This document shows positions 8,349-16,080 of a stretch of DNA of 64,000 bases, piece after piece. The stretch comes from Stenotrophomonas sp. 364. Its GTDB lineage: Bacteria; Pseudomonadota; Gammaproteobacteria; Xanthomonadales; Xanthomonadaceae. The translations under genes were made by a program, and so were the position numbers. The DNA is taken from assembly GCF_009832905.1 (NCBI RefSeq), contig NZ_CP047135.1:2458001-2522000 (forward strand), read 5' to 3'. A model generated the notes under the pieces. That model saw nothing but the letters and a program-made list of their open reading frames with translations. It was not told where the DNA came from and did not search any database. Numbering within the stretch: the stretch's first letter is position 1; each line of letters opens with the position of its first letter.

Positions 8349-9128
8349 TCAGCGCGGCTGCGACAGCGCCTGGGTGATCGCCGCCTCGGCCAGAGGCGCC
8401 ATCCGCGCGTAGCCGGCTGGCGTGGGGTGCACGCCGTCGGCAGCCAGCGCCTTGTCCAGGCCACCGTCGCGATTGGCCAAGGGCGTGTGGTAATCCAGAT
8501 ACACCACGTTGTGCGCGCTGGCGTACCGCTTCAACGCCGCATTCAACGCGCGCACCTTGGGCGCCGGCTGCACGCCGCGCTGCCATGGGTAGTCGCTAAC
8601 CGGCAGCACCGAGCTCAGCACCACCGCGATGCGGTGCGCCTGCGCCAGTTCCACCATCGAATGCAGGTTGTCTTCGATCATCGCCTGGGTCGCCGCCCCG
8701 GTGTTGCCGGCAATGTCGTTGGTGCCGGCCAGGATCACCACCACCGCCGGCTGCAGCGCGATCACATCCTGGCGGAAACGCAGCAACATCTGCGCGGTGG
8801 TCTGCCCACTGATGCCTCGGTTGAGATAGCCCTTGCCGGGGAAAAAGCTGTCACTGCCGGTGGGACCCCAGCCTTCGGTGATGGAATCGCCGAACAGCAC
8901 CACGCGCGGCCTGCCGGGAGCCGGGGCTGCCAACGCGGCATTTTCATCCCGGTAACGCTGCAGCTGCGGCCAATCGAGCAGGCGCTGCTGCAGTTCAGCG
9001 ACCTGACGCTGTTCCAGCGTATCGGCAGGCTGCAGCAGCAGCGGATTGACCGCCTCATTTGCCTGCGCGGCAGGCAACAGCAGCGCAACCAGCGCCAGCG
9101 GCAGCGCGGCGTGCAACATCGAAGGCAT
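8349..9128 (-). CDS. Secreted GDSL/SGNH-family hydrolase
   Basis: A 259-residue enzyme with a signal peptide (1-23, ending AQA). All SGNH blocks are present: FGDSITEGWG (Ser82), GISGQT (Gly near 105-108), GTNDIAG (Asn137) and DGVHPT (Asp231, His234). This is close to platelet-activating-factor-acetylhydrolase-like esterases. It likely cleaves an ester, such as an acetyl group on lipid or glycan, in the periplasm or outside. It lies 30 bp beyond the end of the glycan-type cluster on the same strand, so it could be the last gene of that transcript. Confidence 0.88.
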   Translation of the reverse strand: MPSMLHAALPLALVALLLPAAQANEAVNPLLLQPADTLEQRQVAELQQRLLDWPQLQRYRDENAALAAPAPGRPRVVLFGDSITEGWGPTGSDSFFPGKGYLNRGISGQTTAQMLLRFRQDVIALQPAVVVILAGTNDIAGNTGAATQAMIEDNLHSMVELAQAHRIAVVLSSVLPVSDYPWQRGVQPAPKVRALNAALKRYASAHNVVYLDYHTPLANRDGGLDKALAADGVHPTPAGYARMAPLAEAAITQALSQPR

Positions 9129-9158
9129 CGTGCAGTCTCCCTGGGTGACCCGGTCAGC

Positions 9159-10316
9159 CTAGCATGCACCCCGCAGACGCTTGCCGGGCAGCAATGAACG
9201 CCACAATCGCCACGAGCGCCACAGCCGTCGGAACACGCGCCGGCTGCGTCGGCGCAGCCCCGGCGAGCCGCTGCGCAGCCGGTGTTCCACCGCGTCCAGC
9301 ACGCGCTCGGCGGCCCGTCCATCAGGCTGCGGGTGAATGCTGGCCGCATAGGCGTGACGTGCATCGGACAGCGCGTGGGGCGCCGCCAACGCCCGCTGGA
9401 TGGCCGCATCAATGTCCGCTGGTGCGCGAACATCCTGCATGCAGGGCTGCGGTTGGCGGTGGCACACCGTCACGACGGGCTTGTCGAGCAGCACGAACTC
9501 TTCCACCACCGACGAGGTATCGCAGACCAGCACGTCGGCGGCGTGCAGCATCGCAGCCAGGTGCGCCGAATCCAGGAAGCAGGCATGCGGGCCGGCCAAT
9601 GCCTGGTAACGCTGGCGCAGGTCGGCGGGCGCCAGGGGATGCAGGGTGAGCAGCCAATAGCGATCCCCGCGCGCGATCAGCGCCTCCAGTACCGGCAGGC
9701 AGTCGCGGGCCTGGCTCAAGGGCGCATTGAAGGTGGAGGCAAACATCACCGTCGGCCGGCCCGCGGCGGCCGCGCGCAGGGCGTGTGCCTGCGCGCAGGG
9801 CCCGGCAAACAGGGTATCCAGCTTCGGCCACCCGGTCTGGACCACGCTGAAATCGCGCCGTTGCCCCGCCAATGCCTGCAGCGGCCCGGTCGTGGCCGGG
9901 CCGTGCGCGCAATACAGGTCGAACAGCCCGAGCATGCGGAACTGGCCTTGGCGCGGATCCCGCTTATGCAGGTTCAACCCGTGGAAGAGCTGCACCTGCA
10001 GGCCGGGAAGAAACGGCGGAATGCGGTTGACCGTGGCGAACACGGCGTGCGGCCGGAACCGCCAAAGTGCGCGTGCGCTGCACAGGCGCGACTCGTCCGC
10101 GCGCAGCCCGGCGGCAACCGCGTCCGGTGCCAGCCAAGCCACGCGGTGGCCACGTGCCTGCGCCTGTGCGGCAAGCGGGCGCAGGATGGCCGGCGCGTAC
10201 GGCTCCGATGCCAGCATTACCCAACGTCGAGGTGCGGAGGCGTCCGGGGCCTCCGCATCAATGATGGCCTGCGCATCTGCTGTGGCGTGCAGGCCCGCCC
10301 TGCCCGCCTCACGCAT
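9159..10316 (-). CDS. CDP-glycerol glycerophosphotransferase-like glycan enzyme
   Basis: About 385 residues resembling the CDP-glycerol:poly(glycerophosphate) glycerophosphotransferase family known from teichoic-acid synthesis. Motifs include VQLFHGLNLHKRDPRQ (the HG loop of the GT-B active site), VQTGWPKLDTLF, PTVMFASTFNAPLSQ, LLTLHPLAPADLRQRY, and CDTSSVVEEFVLLDKPVVTV in the nucleotide-binding C-terminal half. The first 53 codons of the open frame are dropped: ATG 10316 overlaps the end of the glycosyltransferase gene by 8 bases. In a Gram-negative it may add glycerol- or polyol-phosphate to LPS or a capsule. Confidence 0.75.
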   Translation of the reverse strand: MREAGRAGLHATADAQAIIDAEAPDASAPRRWVMLASEPYAPAILRPLAAQAQARGHRVAWLAPDAVAAGLRADESRLCSARALWRFRPHAVFATVNRIPPFLPGLQVQLFHGLNLHKRDPRQGQFRMLGLFDLYCAHGPATTGPLQALAGQRRDFSVVQTGWPKLDTLFAGPCAQAHALRAAAAGRPTVMFASTFNAPLSQARDCLPVLEALIARGDRYWLLTLHPLAPADLRQRYQALAGPHACFLDSAHLAAMLHAADVLVCDTSSVVEEFVLLDKPVVTVCHRQPQPCMQDVRAPADIDAAIQRALAAPHALSDARHAYAASIHPQPDGRAAERVLDAVEHRLRSGSPGLRRRSRRVFRRLWRSWRLWRSLLPGKRLRGAC

Positions 10317-11310
10317 GCGGGTGATCTGCGTCCTGCGCCTGCACGGATGCAGGCACGCTGCACAGTACTGCGGCAAGGCGTTCGCGGAACGCCGCATCGC
10401 GTTGCACGAAGCGTGTGCGTGCCCGCTGCCCCAGCTGCACGCACTCGGTGGATGACAGGCGCAGGGCCCGGGCAACGCCCGCTTCGATCGCGTCGACCGA
10501 CACGTGGTAGCGCCGGCCCAACCCCATCTGCGCGCCCGGGGTGCAGGCCAGCAGCACCCCGCAGGCAGGATCGACCAGCTCGTTCATGGGCGCCGCGTCA
10601 GTGGTCAGCACCACGGCACCCACGCTCATTGCCTCGGCGATGGAATGCCCGAAGCCCTCGACCTCGGAAGGACAGATGTGGAACCGGTGCGCGTTCTGCA
10701 ATCGCTGCAACCCCGCATCGTCGAGGTAGCCGGCCAGCATCACGATGTTGGGCGCGGCCGGTCCCGGGCGGGCATGTCGCTTGCGCTGCACCACGGTCAG
10801 GCACGGCCATTCGGGATGACGCCGCCAGGCATCGATCACGACATCGGTGCCTTTGGCGGTGCTGCGCCCGGCCAGGTGGAAGAACGCGGCCTGCCGGGGC
10901 ACGCTGGGATCGAACCGGTCGGCGCAGGTAAAGCCGGTGTAGAGCGTCGAACAGCCCAGCTGCGCGAACAACGGCTCGGCGTGCCGGGTCTTGCACAGTA
11001 CGTGCTCGAATCGCGGCAGCAGCGCCACCCATTCCGGCTTGAACCATTCGGGATTGGGGATCAGCAGATTGCGCCCCGCGCAGTCCAGCGTGGGGGCGTA
11101 GACCCGCTCCAGCGACAGCTGCGCATCGTAGCGGCCGCGCAGGCGGCAACGCGCGCGCGTCCACCAGTGCCGCAACCGGGCGCCGAGCCGATGGCTCCCC
11201 AGCCCTACTGCAGACACCTCGTGGTGGGCACGCAGCACGTCGGCCACGATGGCGAGATCGCGACTCAGCCCTGCCCCGTTGTCGCGGGTAATGACACGCA
11301 CCTTGCCCAC
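10309..11310 (-). CDS. GT4-type glycosyltransferase
   Basis: About 333 residues of a GT-B glycosyltransferase. The C-terminal half shows the family 4 donor site: AAFFHLAGRSTAKGTDVVIDAW, FHICPSEVEGFGHSIAEAMSVGAVVLTTDAAPMNELV (the E-x7-E motif). The start is GTG 11310, preceded by GAGG at 8 nt and followed by VRVITRDNGAG, where the Rossmann fold begins; an upstream TTG at 11406 would give a long disordered tail. It lies between a HAD phosphatase and a CDP-glycerol-transferase-like gene, all on one strand. Acceptor and sugar unknown. Confidence 0.78.
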   Translation of the reverse strand: MGKVRVITRDNGAGLSRDLAIVADVLRAHHEVSAVGLGSHRLGARLRHWWTRARCRLRGRYDAQLSLERVYAPTLDCAGRNLLIPNPEWFKPEWVALLPRFEHVLCKTRHAEPLFAQLGCSTLYTGFTCADRFDPSVPRQAAFFHLAGRSTAKGTDVVIDAWRRHPEWPCLTVVQRKRHARPGPAAPNIVMLAGYLDDAGLQRLQNAHRFHICPSEVEGFGHSIAEAMSVGAVVLTTDAAPMNELVDPACGVLLACTPGAQMGLGRRYHVSVDAIEAGVARALRLSSTECVQLGQRARTRFVQRDAAFRERLAAVLCSVPASVQAQDADHPHA

Positions 11311-11430
11311 TTCGCCATCCTCGGGCGCCGCAGCACCGCCAACATGGTCGGTGCGGGTCGTCCTTTCCCCGCCCCCATCATCGGCTGGCGATGGCCGGCC
11401 ACGCAAGCACGGCAGGTGGCGGGGCGCGAC

Positions 11431-12108
11431 TCACTGCCGCCAGGCCAGCACCTGCGCCCGGGTTGCCAGTGCCGTTTCGATCCGCTGCAGGCAATCGGCC
11501 GTGGGGCTGACCAGGCACCACTGCGCGCTATGGCGCAGCAGCGGCAGGTCGGCGTGGTGGTCGGTATAGGCCATTGCCCACGGCGGTGCGAAGCCACGCG
11601 CGGCCAGCATCGGGATCTTGTTCGCGCCCAGGCAGTGCTGGTCGCTGACCCACCCGCCCCGCCACGGACGCAGCGTGGAGGCCACCAGGGGCACGTCGCC
11701 CAACCCGCCATGGACCAGCAGCGCGCGGGCCAGCGGCTCCCAGCAGCCGGTGGCGATGACCACCCGGTCACCCTGCGCCAGGTGCTCGCGCAGGCGTGCA
11801 ACCGCCGGGGCGATGAACAGCGCCTCCCCCGCGGCGAACACCGCATCGGCATGTGCCTGTGCCAGCGCATGCATTGCCTCACGGCTGCGCCCGAAGGTGG
11901 CCAGCCATACCGCACACCGCGTAGGCAGGCGGCGCGTGCGGGGGATCAGCAGCAACGACGCAAGCAGTGGCAGCAGGACCAGCAGCAGGCCCAGCCGCGC
12001 TGGCTGGCGCCGCAGCAGGCCCTTGAAGAAGCGGCGCGCCGTTTCCCAGCGGGTCAGGGTCAGATCGAAATCAAACACCACCACGTTGGCGTCATGTGCG
12101 TCGGGCAT
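11431..12108 (-). CDS. HAD-superfamily phosphatase (subfamily IB)
   Basis: A 225-residue HAD phosphatase. VVVFDFDLTLTRWE holds the DxDxT nucleophile motif, VVIATGCWEPLARALL is motif II, and the AYTDHHADLPLL block (motif IV) has a DH-x-ADLP form. The basic, hydrophobic N-terminal cap (LLLVLLPLLASLLLIPRTRR) could rest on the membrane, as in related phosphatases that act on lipid phosphates. It is the first gene of the leftward cluster with two glycan transferases, so its substrate may be a phosphorylated glycan precursor. Confidence 0.8.
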   Translation of the reverse strand: MPDAHDANVVVFDFDLTLTRWETARRFFKGLLRRQPARLGLLLVLLPLLASLLLIPRTRRLPTRCAVWLATFGRSREAMHALAQAHADAVFAAGEALFIAPAVARLREHLAQGDRVVIATGCWEPLARALLVHGGLGDVPLVASTLRPWRGGWVSDQHCLGANKIPMLAARGFAPPWAMAYTDHHADLPLLRHSAQWCLVSPTADCLQRIETALATRAQVLAWRQ

Positions 12109-12239
12109 CCGCGCAGTCCCTTATGCGGTGAAGGGGCGATCATAACGGCACTTCATCCCCTGCGCGTCCCGGGTGCTGCCGTGCAGGTGCACACCATGGC
12201 AGACTCCCCTGCGCCCCGATCCATCGCACAAGGATGTCC

Positions 12240-13217
12240 ATGATCGTTCCCGAGTACTGGGCAGAAGCCCGACGCGAAGTCCGACACAACCGCAAGCAGC
12301 TGATCGTGCGCCGATTCGGCTGGTCCGATGACAGCGTGGGGGCCGCGCAGGCGCATGCCGACGCGCGTGCACAGGAAGCACTGCATGCCATCGCCGCCGG
12401 CCAATCCCTGCCGCGCAGCGAACGCCGCACCAACTACGGGGTGGAGGGCGTGCCGATCCGCGAGCAGATCGTCGAACGCCATGGCGATATCGTGATAACG
12501 CGCAACAGCTACGGCGCGCTCTGCCTGAACACCCCGGACGTGCTGTTTGCCGACATCGACCACCGCCCTGCGCCGGCCGGCTGCGTCATACCCACCCTGC
12601 TGGCATGCGCGCTGTGGGTCGTGGTGGCCATCGCCGCGGGCAACGTGTGGAACTGGGTCGCCGGTGTGGCGTTGGCAAGTGCGGTGCTGGTCGCGGTGAA
12701 CGCCGTGGTGCTCGTGGTCAAGCGCGTCCGCCACCGCGACGAACAGCTGGAAGCAGGCGCGCTGGCCCGGGTCGAGCAGTTCACCCGGCAGCACCCAGAC
12801 TGGCACCTGCGCGCCTACCGCACCCCGGCCGGCATGCGCGTGCTGGCAATGCACGCCACCTTCTCCGCGCAGGACCCGGTCGTACAGCGCCTGTTCGATG
12901 CCCTGCAGACCGACGCACTGTATGCACGCATGTGCCGGGTGCAGCATTGCTTCCGCGCGCGGCTCACGCCCAAGCCCTGGCGCATTGGCGTGCGCCGGCG
13001 CATCCGCCCACCGGTGGCGGCGTGGTCGGCCGAGCAGGCGTTCCTGCCCGCTCGCCTGCAATGGATCGCTGAGTACCAACGCAAGGCGCAGAGCCATGCC
13101 GCGTGCCGCTTCCTGCGCGCCTTTGGCGACGAGCGAAATGTGGATCCCAGGGCCGAAGCCGTACGCGCCCTGCACGACCGCATCGCCCGCGCCTACGAGC
13201 CACTGCCGCTGGGCTGA
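12240..13217 (+). CDS. Conserved membrane protein of unknown function
   Basis: About 325 residues. The N-terminal half has a motif-rich segment (RRTNYGVEGVPIREQIVERHGDIVITRNSYG, then NTPDVLFADID), followed by two membrane helices (about 112-148) and a basic C-terminal cytoplasmic domain. I recall similar proteins annotated only as transmembrane proteins in Xanthomonadaceae; no function is known to me. ATG 12240 is preferred over ATG 12234, since AAGG ends 7-8 nt before it. Divergent from the HAD gene, convergent with the patatin gene. Confidence 0.75.
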   Translation: MIVPEYWAEARREVRHNRKQLIVRRFGWSDDSVGAAQAHADARAQEALHAIAAGQSLPRSERRTNYGVEGVPIREQIVERHGDIVITRNSYGALCLNTPDVLFADIDHRPAPAGCVIPTLLACALWVVVAIAAGNVWNWVAGVALASAVLVAVNAVVLVVKRVRHRDEQLEAGALARVEQFTRQHPDWHLRAYRTPAGMRVLAMHATFSAQDPVVQRLFDALQTDALYARMCRVQHCFRARLTPKPWRIGVRRRIRPPVAAWSAEQAFLPARLQWIAEYQRKAQSHAACRFLRAFGDERNVDPRAEAVRALHDRIARAYEPLPLG

Positions 13218-13236
13218 AACCCGATGGCGGGGCCGC

Positions 13237-15513
13237 TCAGAAGCCGTCCAGCGTACGCAGCAATGAGCCGAAGGTGAGGTAGAACGAATCGTGCCCGCCC
13301 TGGGCACGGCCATAGCCCAGGAACACCGGGCCCAGGAAGGTGTCGGCACCAACGAAGAGGCTGCCGGCGCTCTGCATGCCGTCGATGTCGACCTGGTTGC
13401 GGCTGCGCCAGAAGCCGCCCCATTCCAGGCTGCCGCCCACGTACAGCGGAATGGTCAACAGCGAGTCGGCGTGCGCGACGCGGCGGTAGTACACCACCCG
13501 CGCCAACGCAGTCTGTGGCGCGAAGATCGCCTCTTCAGGATACCCGGACAGGTTGCCCAGCCCGCCCAGGAAACCATACGTCGCCAGGACGTCATCGCCG
13601 CCATGCGCCGACGATGCCCGCACGCCACCCAGCCAGCGGTTGCGGCCGTGCGACCACGCACCATCCCATTGCAGTCGGGTCACCGCGGCGGAATCGTCGG
13701 TGCCCAGGCTGTCCAGGTAGTGCTGCCGGGTCAGCGACAGGCGCTGGCCACGGCTGGGAAAGGCCGAGCTGTCGATCGAATCATGGCGCAGCTGCCAGCC
13801 GATGCTACCCATGTCGGCCCGGTAGTTGCCCAGTTCGCTCGGGTTGCCCACGTCCAGCCGCAGCCGCTCCTGGCCACGTTCGAGGAACGCGGCGACCTCC
13901 CAGTCCGGGTGTGGCGAGTACGTCCAGCGCAGCCCGCCCAGCCACTGGCTGTAACGGAATTCGGCCAGCGCGCCGCCGCCCATCAAGGCCAGGTCCAGGT
14001 CGGTGGCGCGGTACTTGGCATAGGCCGACAATGCATGCCGGCCACTGTGGCCGAACGGACGGTAGTACTCGGCGAACGCCTCCTCCACTTCGCCCAGCCC
14101 GATACGCAGCTTCAGCTCGGCGCCCTGGTCGCTCAGCCCGGTGCGGGTCAGCTCGCTGATCAGCTGGTAGTTGCTGCTGCCGTCGAAATCATCGGACAGG
14201 CGCAGCGCGAAGTGCAGGAAGTCCGGGCCCCAGCGCTTGTCCTGCGGCGCCAGCACCACGCCCTGGCGCCCTTCCCGCTCGTCCAGCCGCCACTGCACCT
14301 GCTCGTAGCGGCCCTCGCCGTAGGCCGTGGCCACCTGCTGCTCCACTTTCTCCGGTGCCAGCGGCTGGCCCACCTGCGGCTGCAGGCGCTGCTCGAGGTA
14401 GCGCGCGGTGCGCGTACCGTCGCGCTGTACCTCGACGAAGGACACCAGCGGTGCCTGGTAATCCGGCGCCCGGTGCTGGCGCTGGAACGCGGCGTACCGG
14501 CCAGCATCCACCTGGAAGCGGCGTACCTCTGCCACGCTGGCCTGTGCCGCCTGTTCGCCGATGCCCACCGCCTGCGGCGAGCGATTGAACTCCTGGCTGC
14601 CCATGTCGCCCAACGGCGGGGTCACCAGCAGATCCTGCGGCCCCAACGTGGCCAGCTGCGCCAGCACTTCGCGCTGCATCAGCACGCTGGCCATCTGGTG
14701 GCTGATCGCCAGCGGCGAATCCAGCTGGGCCTCGGTCATCAACGGCGTCCCCACGCGCGACACGATCAGGCGCTGGGCCCCCAGCCGGCGCGCCTCGTCG
14801 ATGGGCACGTTGTCGACCACGCCGCCATCCACCAGCAGGCGCCCCTGGTAACGCACCGGCGCGAACACGCCCGGCACCGACATGCTGGCGCGGATGGCCA
14901 GCGGCAGGTCGCCATGCGCGAACACCACCTTTTGCCCACTGACAATGTCGGTGGCGATCGCCCGGAACGGAATCGGCAGCTGGTCGAAATCATGCACCTG
15001 CCAGGTCGGCAACAGCAGGCGGCGCAGCAGCATCTCCAGCTTCTGGCCCTGGATCAGCCCTTGCGGAAACGCGATCTTGCCGTCACTCAGGCCTACTTCC
15101 ACGCCCCCCAGCAGGCGCAGGTCGTCCTCCTTGCGGCGCATGCTGCGCTCGTTGCGCGGCGGCTTGTCGTGCAGCACCTCGGCCCAGTCGATACGGTTTA
15201 GCACCGCTTCGATCTCGTCGGCGGTGTAGCCGGAGGCATACAGCCCGCCCACCACCGCGCCCATCGAGGTGCCAACGATGCAGTCGATCGGCACGCGCTC
15301 GCGTTCCAGTACCTTGAGCACGCCGATATGGGCTGCACCGCGCGCGCCGCCACCGCCAAGAACCAGGCAGGTGCGGGGGCGTTCGGGGTCGTGAGGGGCG
15401 TCCTCGAGGGCGGGCGCCTGCGCGCCTGCCAGAGCAGGCAAGATCGCCAGCATGCACACCGCCAGCACCCTGCGCACGCGTTCACCGCGCCGTGCTGCGC
15501 GTCCGATCTGCAT
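13237..15513 (-). CDS. PlpD-type patatin-like phospholipase with outer-membrane barrel (type Vd autotransporter)
   Basis: A 758-residue protein. A signal peptide (to about 32) leads to a patatin domain (about 48-255) with oxyanion loop GGGGARG (53-59), nucleophile elbow GTSMG (Ser83) and DGG (Asp228), the Ser-Asp dyad. A single POTRA-like domain (about 345-425, with RYLEQRLQPQVGQPLAPEKV) and an Omp85-type barrel (about 440-758, ending TFGSLLRTLDGF) follow. The order matches type Vd autotransporters such as PlpD, which push their lipase through their own barrel. It likely acts on phospholipids at or outside the cell surface. GGAGAAG stands 4-5 nt before the start. Confidence 0.9.
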   Translation of the reverse strand: MQIGRAARRGERVRRVLAVCMLAILPALAGAQAPALEDAPHDPERPRTCLVLGGGGARGAAHIGVLKVLERERVPIDCIVGTSMGAVVGGLYASGYTADEIEAVLNRIDWAEVLHDKPPRNERSMRRKEDDLRLLGGVEVGLSDGKIAFPQGLIQGQKLEMLLRRLLLPTWQVHDFDQLPIPFRAIATDIVSGQKVVFAHGDLPLAIRASMSVPGVFAPVRYQGRLLVDGGVVDNVPIDEARRLGAQRLIVSRVGTPLMTEAQLDSPLAISHQMASVLMQREVLAQLATLGPQDLLVTPPLGDMGSQEFNRSPQAVGIGEQAAQASVAEVRRFQVDAGRYAAFQRQHRAPDYQAPLVSFVEVQRDGTRTARYLEQRLQPQVGQPLAPEKVEQQVATAYGEGRYEQVQWRLDEREGRQGVVLAPQDKRWGPDFLHFALRLSDDFDGSSNYQLISELTRTGLSDQGAELKLRIGLGEVEEAFAEYYRPFGHSGRHALSAYAKYRATDLDLALMGGGALAEFRYSQWLGGLRWTYSPHPDWEVAAFLERGQERLRLDVGNPSELGNYRADMGSIGWQLRHDSIDSSAFPSRGQRLSLTRQHYLDSLGTDDSAAVTRLQWDGAWSHGRNRWLGGVRASSAHGGDDVLATYGFLGGLGNLSGYPEEAIFAPQTALARVVYYRRVAHADSLLTIPLYVGGSLEWGGFWRSRNQVDIDGMQSAGSLFVGADTFLGPVFLGYGRAQGGHDSFYLTFGSLLRTLDGF

Positions 15514-15614
15514 CAGGCTTCTCCCCGGGTGCGGCCATGCACCGCGTCACCCGCGCACTCTGCCTGCCGGTCGCGTCCGCGTCCAGATAGGCAGCGCGCG
15601 CCTGCGCGCTCAGC

Positions 15615-15938
15615 TCACTCGGCCCCCAACAGCCGCAGGTGGCCGTCGGCCGCCGGGTCCATGGCCAGGTAGACCACGTTGTCGCCCTTGCGATACCCCA
15701 CCGAGCACACCGCCTGCCACCCTTGGCCGCAGTCGACCTCGGGGTACCTGGCGATGGGTGGCGCGCCGTCGTAATCGTGAGGTTCGGCGGTCCAGCCGTG
15801 CTGAAGCAGCGCGCTGCGTACCGGTGCGTAATCCATGCCGGTGCGGAGGCCGAGCGACGCCAACGGGGCAGGCAGCGGGGGTGCAGATTCGGCGGCCGGC
15901 GCGACGGCCAGCAGCAGGGATATCAGGAGAGCATTCAT
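15615..15938 (-). CDS. Small secreted protein, unknown
   Basis: A 107-residue protein with a signal peptide (MNALLISLLLAVAPAAESA). The mature part has two cysteines that could pair (VDCGQGWQAVCSVGYRKGDN) and an aromatic segment near GMDYAPVRSALLQHGWTAEPHDYDG. I do not recognise a family, though the layout (short periplasmic domain with one disulphide) is common. ATG 15938 is chosen because the signal peptide begins there. It shares strand with the patatin gene downstream (100-bp gap). Confidence 0.7.
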   Translation of the reverse strand: MNALLISLLLAVAPAAESAPPLPAPLASLGLRTGMDYAPVRSALLQHGWTAEPHDYDGAPPIARYPEVDCGQGWQAVCSVGYRKGDNVVYLAMDPAADGHLRLLGAE

Positions 15939-15990
15939 TGCGGCGCAGGATAACGCATGCCTGGGTCGTTCCCGGCATGCGCCGCAAAGA

Positions 15991-16023
15991 CGATCGGCCG
16001 CCTTTTTGAAGGGCGGCCGATCG
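15991..16023 (-). terminator. Hairpin after the S9 peptidase gene
   Basis: A perfect 12-bp stem, CGATCGGCCGCC with its complement, around a 9-nt loop that holds TTTTT. It stands 54 bp past the stop of the S9 peptidase gene and before the next gene on the same strand. A T-run after the stem is lacking, so a role as terminator is likely but not certain. An additional REP-like piece (16055-16080) lies between the stem and the stop codon. Confidence 0.6.
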
Positions 16024-16054
16024 AGGTGGAGCAAGAACAGTCGACGGACATCAA

Positions 16055-16080
16055 CAGCCGTCGACCAACGGTCACGTTAC
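16055..16080. repeat. Degenerate REP-like palindrome
   Basis: The sequence CAGCCGTCGACCAACGGTCA followed by CGTTAC is a diverged copy of the CGACCAACGGTCG palindrome found elsewhere in the window. It overlaps the last codons of the S9 peptidase gene (stop at 16077-16079), suggesting an insertion that shaped the C-terminus. Confidence 0.6.
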
